NCBI RefSeq assembly: GCF_001431705.1
Contig: NZ_LJWX01000001.1
Span: 124,001-188,000 of the forward strand
Direction: 5' to 3'
Length of the DNA: 64,000 bases
DNA from: Ferrovum sp. JA12
GTDB taxonomy: Bacteria > Pseudomonadota > Gammaproteobacteria > Burkholderiales > Ferrovaceae
This document shows, piece after piece, positions 56,946 through 64,000 of this stretch (positions within the stretch are counted from its first letter, which is position 1; each line of letters opens with the position of its first letter). The notes under the pieces are model-generated. The model was not told the DNA's origin, did no database searches, and worked only from the letters and a program-made list of their open reading frames with translations. Both the position numbers and the translations under genes were made by a program.

Positions 56946-57872
56946 ATGGATCGAGAAGCCACATTACCAGGATCACGCCGTATAATTAAGGGCGAAGAGC
57001 GGGTATTTTATGATGGATATTGGATTAAATATTACGCTCCTCCCGCTGACACCTTAACCGCCAAGAAACAACTGATTACGGCACTCACTCGACGACTTTT
57101 TAATCATGTGGAGCATGGTATTAATATACCGGGCTCAAAGCTCAACGACGCCAGATCTTGCTACGAAGAGGAAACTGACCCCAATTTAAAAAGAGTGAAA
57201 GGGGCCATGCTAGCGGGATCTTTGTTCAATCGTGCTACCGATATTATTACTAAACTGGTGGAAATCCAAGCCTTAGGCGTTGAAATTAGCTCGGATAATG
57301 GCTTACTCCGTGAATGCGGTCGTTGCCTACAAGAGGCCTTAGGTCTTGGACGGCTTGTCTTACATCGTAGCGGCGAGGAGGGTATTGATGAGTTGTGGGG
57401 GGAACCTTTACACGCCTTCTCCATTCCTGTGGAAGCTTTCTATGAGAGCCGCTATATTAAAATCGCTTCCACCATGCGAGATGTGGATCGCATTGGTCAA
57501 GCCTTAACCAAGACATTCATGTCTGAACGCGCTTATGATGGCATCCAACCCTTAATCGAAGCGGTCAATAAAACGGCTCACCTTAAGGTAGAGACACTGC
57601 AAACCGATAACGCCATTTTTACTGTATGGCCAAATTTTGTGGTGGCCAGTGAACGCCTGTTGGCCTTTAGACCGCAAGCAAAAGACAATGCCAGTCTAGA
57701 ATATAACCGCTTGCAAGATGAAGGGGTACGCCTGATTAGTCAAGGGCAGTCAATCATTAGCGATATTATTCGTGCACGCACGCCCATGCCTAAAACTACC
57801 CGTGAATACATCACGCGACTTGACTCATACCGTGAAAAAGTAATTCGTGAAGCCGCGCGTCACAGTGATTAA
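56946..57872 (+). CDS. Conserved-looking hypothetical protein
   Basis: The protein is 308 residues, soluble, mostly helical and rich in charged residues, with no signal peptide or membrane segment. It begins [21 protein letters not shown] do not recognise a domain. It lies 46 nt after prmC on the same strand and its stop shares TTAA with the convergent grxD. It is probably a real gene given its length, its clean frame and the tight fit with neighbours. Confidence 0.65.
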   Translation: MDREATLPGSRRIIKGEERVFYDGYWIKYYAPPADTLTAKKQLITALTRRLFNHVEHGINIPGSKLNDARSCYEEETDPNLKRVKGAMLAGSLFNRATDIITKLVEIQALGVEISSDNGLLRECGRCLQEALGLGRLVLHRSGEEGIDELWGEPLHAFSIPVEAFYESRYIKIASTMRDVDRIGQALTKTFMSERAYDGIQPLIEAVNKTAHLKVETLQTDNAIFTVWPNFVVASERLLAFRPQAKDNASLEYNRLQDEGVRLISQGQSIISDIIRARTPMPKTTREYITRLDSYREKVIREAARHSD

Positions 57873-58175
57873 AGAATCTCTTTTAATTCACCATTTTGAT
57901 ACATTTCTGTGAGAATATCAGAACCACCAACAAACTCACCATTGATGTACAGTTGTGGAATGGTTGGCCAATTGGCGTATTCCTTGATACCTTGACGGAT
58001 TTCAGGGTCTTGTAAAACATCTACGGCCAAAAAGTCGTTAACACCACTTTGACGTAAGATTTTGACCGCGTTAGCAGAAAAAAAAACCACATTGAGGAAA
58101 ATCCGGGCTACCTTTCATGTACAACACAACTTTATTGGATTTCACTTGATTATCTATGACATCTTTAACTGACAT
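57869..58175 (-). pseudogene. grxD: Monothiol glutaredoxin Grx4, frameshifted at a poly-A/T tract
   Basis: From ATG 58175 (GGAGAAAG upstream) the frame reads MSVKDVIDNQVKSNKVVLYM then [10 protein letters not shown], then meets a run of nine T (58078-58086 as A on the plus strand) and falls into a stop. With eight T the frame continues [20 protein letters not shown], through [20 protein letters not shown], to the end. The family motif is CGFS, so the tract has probably grown. Grx4 carries Fe-S clusters. The gene may be broken, rescued by slippage, or miscalled. Confidence 0.85.
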
Positions 58176-59109
58176 GGCACACTTTCTCCATAAAAAATAC
58201 GTAAAAGAATATTATCCTAGGCCTTGCGTTTACTATCAAGGTTTAATTGGACTAATTTTGTCCTTTTTTTGTTCCTCAGCATCGGCGTGGGGTGATTTAG
58301 GCCACGAAGTGGTCATGGCCATTGCTTGGCAACACTTGACCCCGCATAGTCAACAAGTTGTACAACAACTGATCGCCACGGATCACAACACCTTAACAGC
58401 CAGCGATCCCATTGCTATAGCCACCTGGGCTGATCGCTATCGTAACCAAAGACATCATGACAGCGTCGATGCCTATCAACAGACCCATTTATGGCACTTT
58501 GTTGACCTCAACATAGATCACCCTGATTTGAACGCCGCCTGTTATCACCATCCCGCCTATTCAGGTCTAGCAAGCCAAGGGCCGAGTCATGCTTGCGTGG
58601 TGGATAGGATTCAAGCTTTTTCAGCGGAATTAAAAGCCTATCATTCCAGCCCACAGATCCCTGAGCAGCAAGAAGCTCTACTGGCATTAAAATTCCTCAT
58701 TCATTTTGTCGGGGATCTACACCAACCCCTACACGCCAGTGATCACCATGACAGCGGGGGAAATAAAATCCGTCTCTTAGTCAATCATAAGAACATGTCA
58801 TTACACCATTTTTGGGATACCCGCATTGTTCTCTCTCTGGGTTCTGATCCATTATTGATTGCTCAGTCTTTAAATAAAACCATCACCGTTAACACCCTTC
58901 GTCACTGGCAACAAGGTGATCCAGTGGATTGGGCCTGGGAGTCCTTTAGAACAGCTAAAGAGTTAATTTACCAACCTTTGCTCAAGAGTGGTGATCGCAG
59001 TTATTACTCTGAACCCAATCACTTTCGTGCCGCTCAACATATCGCTCGTATCCAATTAGAGGAAGCAGGTATTCGCTTAGCGTTATTACTTAACCGAGAT
59101 TTACTTTAA
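58174..59109 (+). CDS. S1/P1-type nuclease, exported
   Basis: The protein is 311 residues from ATG 58174. An ATG at 58156 would add six residues. Neither has a clear ribosome site. A long signal peptide ends SSASA before WGDLGHEVV, so the mature N-terminal tryptophan and His match the zinc-cluster ligands of the family. Other ligands lie in IATWADRYR, HLWHFVDLN, FLIHFVGDLHQPLHASDHHD and LHHFWDTRIV. It degrades single-stranded nucleic acids in the periplasm or outside the cell. Its start codon overlaps that of grxD on the other strand. Confidence 0.92.
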   Translation: MAHFLHKKYVKEYYPRPCVYYQGLIGLILSFFCSSASAWGDLGHEVVMAIAWQHLTPHSQQVVQQLIATDHNTLTASDPIAIATWADRYRNQRHHDSVDAYQQTHLWHFVDLNIDHPDLNAACYHHPAYSGLASQGPSHACVVDRIQAFSAELKAYHSSPQIPEQQEALLALKFLIHFVGDLHQPLHASDHHDSGGNKIRLLVNHKNMSLHHFWDTRIVLSLGSDPLLIAQSLNKTITVNTLRHWQQGDPVDWAWESFRTAKELIYQPLLKSGDRSYYSEPNHFRAAQHIARIQLEEAGIRLALLLNRDLL

Positions 59110-59612
59110 GCGAGAACAATCTGCTGGATAGGAAAAGTGAGACGCTGCACTTTTCCTAATAACTCCACCAGAATCAATGCTCGTGCCTCCCCCGTCTTGG
59201 CCTCACTAATGTTATCCAAAATACCCACTAGCCCTTTAAAAGGCCCCTCTTTAATGAGTAACACATCACCCTGATGATATAAGGGCTGAGGATGTTGCGC
59301 CGATTCCTCAGTCATTCTACGAATATCGTTAATGATCTCATCAGGAATGGTAGCGGGCTTCTCACCAAAGAGTAATAATCCCTTCCCTACCCCACGGGTA
59401 GAACGAATGGTGTAGGTGTCATCATGGATATAGTTTAAGTGAATAAACAAATAGCGAGGAAAAAAGGGTTCGCACACTTTTTCTATTGTGTTGTTTTTTT
59501 TCTTTTCAACCACAATTTTAGGCAAGTAGACGCTGTAGCCTTGATTCATTAATTCCATCTCGGCGCGTTCTTCGAGCCGCGGTTTAGTTTGTACCACGTA
59601 CCACTTGTTCAT
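59106..59612 (-). CDS. rfaH: RfaH/NusG-family transcription elongation factor
   Basis: The protein is 168 residues. The NusG N-terminal domain is KWYVVQTKPRLEERAEMELM with the RfaH-like CEPFFPRYLFIHL and TRGVGKGLLLFGEKP. The C-terminal KOW domain is GDVLLIKEGPFKGLVGILDN. RfaH homologues suppress termination in long surface-polysaccharide and virulence operons carrying ops sites. Its position after manC and a HAD gene fits a polysaccharide role. The stop shares TTAA with the S1/P1 nuclease. Confidence 0.87.
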   Translation of the reverse strand: MNKWYVVQTKPRLEERAEMELMNQGYSVYLPKIVVEKKKNNTIEKVCEPFFPRYLFIHLNYIHDDTYTIRSTRGVGKGLLLFGEKPATIPDEIINDIRRMTEESAQHPQPLYHQGDVLLIKEGPFKGLVGILDNISEAKTGEARALILVELLGKVQRLTFPIQQIVLA

Positions 59613-59614
59613 AT

Positions 59615-60308
59615 TTAGACCAATAACTCTAAAATATCCGTTAACTGACTGCCCACTTTAGTTGGGGGCTCACCAATTTCCTCCAAGGGCATCTGATAGC
59701 GATTCACCCAACAGGTTTTGAAGCCAAACCAAGTGGCGCCGAGCGCATCCCATCCATTACTGGAAACAAACAGAATATGTTGCTTAGGACAAGAGAACTC
59801 GCGCAAGGCAAGACTATAGGTCTCTGGAGCCGTTTTAAATAATCGCACCGTCTCCACCGAGAGGACAGCGTCAAGATAAACATCAAAGCCAGCGGCTTTG
59901 ACCACCTTATCCAGCATCTCAGGGGAACCGTTAGATAAAATAGCAGTACGAATATTTTTCTCTTTTAAACTTTTTAACACCCCGATATTTTCTGGGAAGG
60001 GAGTCAAATGATCATAGGCTGCCATCAACTGCTCTTCCCTGTTCTGCGTCAAGGATAAAGAAAGTCGTTTGGCCGCATAGCGAAGAGCTCGGCGGGTCAA
60101 CTCCTCAAAGGGTAAATAGTATTTACTACCCAGTGAATGATGGGGATCACTCTGCGTAATTAAGCGCGTGTACTCAATTTGTTTATCCCGCCAAAGGAGA
60201 GAGAGTGATGAGCCCTGACCTGGAAAAAAACTGTTCCGCTAAGGCCCCTACTGAATACACATCAAACAGTGTTCCGTAAGCATCAAACACAACGGCTTTG
60301 ATAGACAT
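59615..60308 (-). pseudogene. HAD-type haloacid dehalogenase, frameshifted
   Basis: From ATG 60308 the frame reads SIKAVVFDAYGTLFDVYSVG (catalytic Asp) to AEQFF. It then meets a run of seven T (60224-60230 as A on the plus strand) where six would keep the frame. After that point the other frame continues PGQGSSLSLLWRDKQIEYTR to the end, with TAILSNGSPEMLDKVV and FVSSNGWDALGATWFGFKTC. With one base removed it would be 230 residues, the normal length of type II haloacid dehalogenases. Decay or base-calling error are both possible. It abuts the manC stop. Confidence 0.85.
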
Positions 60309-61724
60309 TTATTTTCTCCCATACCCATCTTCAAAACGAACAATATCGTCCTCGCCAAGATAGCTGCCTGACTGCACTTCAATGAGCTCAAGGGCTTCTG
60401 TGGTTAAGTTTTCGAGACGATGCTTAACTCCCAAAGGAATATAAATAGACTGATTTTCTTTCAGGATAATGACTTCCTCATCACGGGTGACGGTGGCCTC
60501 ACCCTTTACTACCACCCAATGCTCTGCGCGATGATGATGCATTTGTAAAGATAGCCGACCGCCTGGCTTAACGGTGATACGTTTCACTTGAAAACGCTCC
60601 CCTTTGTCCAAGGAGTCGAATTCACCCCAAGGTCTTGGTACTCGTCGATGTTGCAAAGCCTCTGGCACGTCAGCGTCCTGCAGATGACTGACCACTTGCT
60701 TGACTTTCTCCACCTGGTCACGGTGTGTCACAAGTAGCGCATCTTGAGTATCCACAATAATCAGATCATTTACCCCAAGAGCCACAACAGGTCGATGTTT
60801 GGCATAAATAAAGTTATTTTGACTCTCGAGTACGTGAGCTTGATCGATGAGTCGGTTGCCAAATGGATCAGCAGGCGTTAATTCCGCTAAGGCACTCCAG
60901 CTGCCCACGTCACTCCATACGCCCTTAAAAGGCATCACTGCCACGTTATCTGCTTTTTCAAATATGGCAATATCAATGGGCTGTGCAGGAATATGTTGAT
61001 AAGCTTGTGCGTCGACGCGGATAAAATGGTGATCTGTTTGTGCTGTTAATAATGCTGTTTTAACTGCCGATAAAATAGCTGGAGCATACTGCTCAAAAGC
61101 TGTTATCAGAGCGTCTTGGCGCATTAAGAAAATGCCAGCATTCCATAAACAACGAGGGTTACTTAATAACTCTACAGCGCGCTTCGCGTCAGGCTTTTCA
61201 ATAAACCCCTCGACCCGATGAACTAGTGAATGAGGCGCCACGCTCTCCTCTGAGGCCTGAATGTAGCCGTAAGCCGTGCTAGGTGCGCTTGGCACAACGC
61301 CAAAAGTCACTAATGCGCCCGCTAGCGCAGCACTTTTAGCCGCCTCAATCATGTCCGCAAAAGCTTGAGCGTCAGGAATAAAATGATCCGCCGGACAACA
61401 TAACAGTAAAGCGTCATCTTCTTGGGTAGTAAGTGCCGCGAAGAGCAGCGCTGCGGCGGTATTTCGAGCAACGGGCTCCAGTAAATGTGTGGCCTTAACC
61501 TGAGCAAGGGTTGCCCCATCATCCACTAAAAAACGATGCTCCTCAGAGGATACCGTCAGAACATTTTCATTGATCAGTTTTAAGCGCTCAAAGGTGAGTT
61601 GCAATAGACTTTTATTATCAATGAGAGGAACAAACTGTTTGGGGAAAGCTTTTCTTGAGAGCGGCCACAAGCGTGTGCCACTCCCACCACATAACACTAC
61701 AGGTTGAATCAAGTTAGCTACCAT
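60309..61724 (-). CDS. manC: Mannose-1-phosphate guanylyltransferase / mannose-6-phosphate isomerase
   Basis: The protein is 471 residues and bifunctional (type II PMI-GMP). The nucleotidyltransferase motif is VVLCGGSGTRLWPLSRKAFP with KQFVPLID, and FIEKPDAKRAVELL follows near 180. The C-terminal cupin isomerase domain has RPWGEFDSLDKGERFQVKRI and LSLQMHHHRAEHWVVVKGEA with its zinc histidines. It makes GDP-mannose for surface polysaccharide. It leads the manC-HAD-rfaH run. The homologue names algA, cpsB and xanB are also used. Confidence 0.94.
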   Translation of the reverse strand: MVANLIQPVVLCGGSGTRLWPLSRKAFPKQFVPLIDNKSLLQLTFERLKLINENVLTVSSEEHRFLVDDGATLAQVKATHLLEPVARNTAAALLFAALTTQEDDALLLCCPADHFIPDAQAFADMIEAAKSAALAGALVTFGVVPSAPSTAYGYIQASEESVAPHSLVHRVEGFIEKPDAKRAVELLSNPRCLWNAGIFLMRQDALITAFEQYAPAILSAVKTALLTAQTDHHFIRVDAQAYQHIPAQPIDIAIFEKADNVAVMPFKGVWSDVGSWSALAELTPADPFGNRLIDQAHVLESQNNFIYAKHRPVVALGVNDLIIVDTQDALLVTHRDQVEKVKQVVSHLQDADVPEALQHRRVPRPWGEFDSLDKGERFQVKRITVKPGGRLSLQMHHHRAEHWVVVKGEATVTRDEEVIILKENQSIYIPLGVKHRLENLTTEALELIEVQSGSYLGEDDIVRFEDGYGRK

Positions 61725-61868
61725 GGTGCTCTCTCATGTGAATTGATCGATGTAATTCGCTATTCTACCTAAAATTACGAATAGATATAAAATTTAGATG
61801 ATTATTGCTACATGTCATATATTTTCTGACGATAATGAATAAAATAGAATCAATGTGTGAACTCAAAC

Positions 61869-61915
61869 TTGTCAAATATGTCATAAAAGTATTACAATTA
61901 GTACGTAAGCGTACT
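61869..61915 (+). promoter_or_regulatory. Promoter and operator-like palindrome upstream of AlkB-like gene
   Basis: TTGTCA (61869-61874), an 18-bp spacer and TACAAT (61893-61898) form a plausible sigma-70 promoter. The expected transcription start falls inside a palindrome AGTACG-TAAG-CGTACT (61900-61915), 22 bp before the start codon. A repressor bound there would block initiation. Confidence 0.55.
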
Positions 61916-61937
61916 TTATGTTGTTTACTTTACTACT

Positions 61938-62936
61938 ATGAGCCTTTCAACTAGACAACCCATTACTCACCCTATGGCCCTCGTAGGTGCCTCCATCGCC
62001 ATAGCCTTTGCCTTTTTACCGAGCCTTTGTCTCCTGCTAGGTCATCCAGGCTGGCCACTATGGATTGGTTTATTTGCCTTGCCTATTCTAGAACTTCTGT
62101 TCCAACGATATCAAGGCCCTATCCCCTACTGGAGTTTTTGGACACTGCGTTGTGTGCTGGCGGTGATTACTATTCAAGGTCTTTTAGGGGCCTTACTAGC
62201 CTCGCATTATGCGTGGTGGTTAGTGATGTTGGCGGGAGCTGGGTCAGGCTATGCGGCAGGGAGCTCAGGCAATGCCCTTGGGCACGAGTTAGGACACAGC
62301 AGAAATATTTGGGATAAACGCTTAGCAAAATGGTTTTTTACTAGCGTCTGCTTTGGCCATTACACTCAAGAACATGGGGCAGGACACCATGTGTTAGTGG
62401 GCACACCTAAGGACAGTTTATACACTAACGTTAACGACAATCTCACCAGCTTCTCACAACGCAATATGATAAAACAATTGCGTCTTGGTATTCAAATAGC
62501 CCGATCACGTGACAATCTCTGGTCAGAGGTATATGGTCCCATTTTCTTTTACGGACTCATCAATCTAGTGATAGGTTATTTTGCAGGTTGGAAGGGGGTC
62601 CTATTTTTAACTTGCCAAACCATCGTTATGTATATGGTAGATGCCTCCATTACCTTCATACAACATTGGTCGCTGTATCGCAAAGAGATCAATGGTCGTT
62701 ATGAGCGTGTGGGCCCGACTCATACCTGGGACTGCGATAACTGGATTACCACGGTAGTCTCCTTCAACAATTGCCGCCATGTGGACCACCACATTAATCC
62801 CGGTAAAGATCTGAATGCACTGGAAAACGTGGCTGCGGCGCCCAAAATGCCCTATGGCTACGCTGTCATGGGGACGCTTGCTAATTTCCCCGGACTATTC
62901 AGGCGAGTCATGGAACCTCTTTTACCCCACTCATAG
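61938..62936 (+). CDS. AlkB-like membrane di-iron monooxygenase
   Basis: The protein is 332 residues with about six membrane segments. The histidine boxes of the alkane hydroxylase/fatty-acid-desaturase fold are present: ALGHELGHSRN near residue 116, TQEHGAGHHVLVGTP near 150, and NNCRHVDHHINPGKDL near 277. The usual NYxEHYGL alkane-hydroxylase box is FIQHWSLYR, and the protein is shorter than typical AlkB (~400), so the substrate may not be an alkane. It is membrane-bound and needs rubredoxin or similar, which is not seen here. Confidence 0.82.
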   Translation: MSLSTRQPITHPMALVGASIAIAFAFLPSLCLLLGHPGWPLWIGLFALPILELLFQRYQGPIPYWSFWTLRCVLAVITIQGLLGALLASHYAWWLVMLAGAGSGYAAGSSGNALGHELGHSRNIWDKRLAKWFFTSVCFGHYTQEHGAGHHVLVGTPKDSLYTNVNDNLTSFSQRNMIKQLRLGIQIARSRDNLWSEVYGPIFFYGLINLVIGYFAGWKGVLFLTCQTIVMYMVDASITFIQHWSLYRKEINGRYERVGPTHTWDCDNWITTVVSFNNCRHVDHHINPGKDLNALENVAAAPKMPYGYAVMGTLANFPGLFRRVMEPLLPHS

Positions 62937-63203
62937 AGGAAAAACTCATCCTGCTGCATGAGTGATTGACCAACTGCCGCTACCCATGCCACTGTGCTAC
63001 AGGACATCGATGCTAAATCTCTCTAGCGGTTATGACCTGGACCTTCACACTCACTGGCATTGATGGTGGTCACTGCCGCCACCAAGCCAACTCATTTCAG
63101 CCTTTGCTGTCATTGAATCTATGGGCTGTAGCCATCCCCTAAGGGAGCTCAATCACTGATTTCATGGGTATAATCGTAATTCTTCTTTTTTAAGGCGTTG
63201 ATC
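62937..63203. promoter_or_regulatory. Intergenic region with lgt -10 box
   Basis: The 267 bp between the AlkB-like gene and lgt hold no gene. A short hairpin ACTCAT / ATGAGT lies just after the AlkB-like stop without a T tract. TATAAT at 63169-63174 is a good -10 for lgt, but no clear -35 precedes it. Confidence 0.5.
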
Positions 63204-63995
63204 ATGCTTGTGCACCCGAACTTTGATCCTGTAGCAATCCATTTAGGCCCCCTGACTGTTCGCTGGTATGGACTGATGTACTTATTTGGCTTTTTAGCAG
63301 GCTCTTATGCTGGACGCTGGCGTATTAACACACAACCCTGGTTAAAGTGGAGCGTGGAGGAGGTTGATCAATTATTGACTTATGTGGTGTTTGGAGTCAT
63401 TGTTGGTGGTCGATTAGGCTATGTGCTCTTTTACAAACCTGAGTATTATTTTTCTCATCCTCTAGAAATCGTGGCTTTATGGAAGGGTGGCATGTCCTTT
63501 CACGGCGGTTTTTTAGGGGTAACTGTGGCGAGTAGTTTATTTGCCAGAAGAAGCCAACGCCGTTGGCTAGATATCACCGACTTTGTGGCCCCTCTTGTCA
63601 CCTTTGGTCTGGGCTTTGGGCGCTTGGGTAATTTTATTAACGGCGAATTACCAGGACGCCCCACTTCGCTTCCCTGGGGGATGATTTTCCCCAATACAGA
63701 CCTCATTGCTCGTCACCCCTCACAGCTCTATGAGGCTCTCCTCGAGGGGCTAGTGCTGGGTACTTTTTTATTTCTCGCGAGCAGAAAACAGCGCCCCACT
63801 GGTGTGTTATCCGCTTACTTTTTAATGGGTTACGGTAGCTTTCGTTTTCTTGTGGAGTTCACCCGCGAGCCCGATAACTTTCTGGGTTTATTGGATTTGG
63901 GATTAAGTATGGGCCAATGGCTAAGCCTGCCTATGATTATTGCCGGGCTAATACTGTGGAGAAGTTCTTTGAAATCGGCTATGATTATAAAATAA
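63204..63995 (+). CDS. lgt: Prolipoprotein diacylglyceryl transferase
   Basis: The protein is 263 residues from ATG 63204, with AAGG 8 nt upstream. A TTG two codons earlier is less likely. It has seven membrane segments. Conserved motifs are [39 protein letters not shown] and [20 protein letters not shown] followed by [14 protein letters not shown]. It transfers diacylglyceryl from phosphatidylglycerol to lipobox cysteines, the first lipoprotein maturation step. Substrates here include MltA. Confidence 0.97.
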   Translation: MLVHPNFDPVAIHLGPLTVRWYGLMYLFGFLAGSYAGRWRINTQPWLKWSVEEVDQLLTYVVFGVIVGGRLGYVLFYKPEYYFSHPLEIVALWKGGMSFHGGFLGVTVASSLFARRSQRRWLDITDFVAPLVTFGLGFGRLGNFINGELPGRPTSLPWGMIFPNTDLIARHPSQLYEALLEGLVLGTFLFLASRKQRPTGVLSAYFLMGYGSFRFLVEFTREPDNFLGLLDLGLSMGQWLSLPMIIAGLILWRSSLKSAMIIK

Positions 63996-64000
63996 TAATA

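Overview
The window looks like a compact, moderately AT-rich betaproteobacterial chromosome. The evidence is the set of gene blocks it carries: miaB-ybeZ-ybeY-corC-lnt, glyQ-glyS-gmhB-plsC, two ubiH-type hydroxylases with pepP, murU-amgK facing lptD-surA-pdxA-rsmA, rpe-trpE-trpG, and hemA-prfA-prmC. A Nitrosomonadales or Burkholderiales relative with a small genome fits. The genus cannot be fixed by eye.

Layout. Positions 1-2.8 kb are a visibly GC-rich foreign segment with three unrecognised genes. It ends against the 3' end of a tRNA-Phe gene. Positions 3.5-12.1 kb hold accessory metabolism and membrane genes: a 3-hydroxyisobutyrate-dehydrogenase-like reductase, cfa, two MFS transporters, a metallo-beta-lactamase-fold hydrolase, NIPSNAP, nitroreductase, an HPP-like membrane protein and an ICMT-like methyltransferase. 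Positions 12.7-15.3 kb hold a ModE-like regulator and a GMC oxidoreductase translationally coupled to a 42-residue Tat-signal peptide gene. Positions 15.5-21.9 kb form a genomic island bounded by a decayed and an intact tRNA-Met. It contains a RelE/Xre toxin-antitoxin pair, IS3 and IS256 pieces, a broken McrB-like gene, a MazG-like pyrophosphohydrolase and a DUF2075 nuclease/helicase-like ATPase. A near-identical palindrome, GTCGTT-N3-AACGAC, lies upstream of several of these genes. Positions 22-26.5 kb hold a dead ISL3 transposase, an outer-membrane barrel protein, a periplasmic glutathione peroxidase and a complete GC-rich ISNCY/IS1202-type element with an 18-bp target duplication.

From 26.5 kb to the end the window is core housekeeping, mostly in tightly overlapping operons. 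The genes cover tRNA and rRNA maturation, lipoprotein and envelope assembly (lnt, lptD, surA, mltA, lgt, gmhB, murU/amgK), disulfide chemistry (dsbB, dsbC), ubiquinone hydroxylation, tryptophan entry (trpE/trpG), haem entry (hemA), translation termination (prfA/prmC), GDP-mannose synthesis with a downstream RfaH-like factor, and an AlkB-like membrane di-iron enzyme.

Several genes differ from an intact frame by a single base, mostly in a homopolymer run (grxD, a HAD dehalogenase, the McrB-like gene, the IS256 transposase). These are either recent decay, slippage sites or base-calling errors. The candidate novel biology is the operator-sharing tRNA-Met island, the GC-rich three-gene module at tRNA-Phe, the minimal Tat carrier next to the GMC enzyme, and a PlsC-metallopeptidase fusion.
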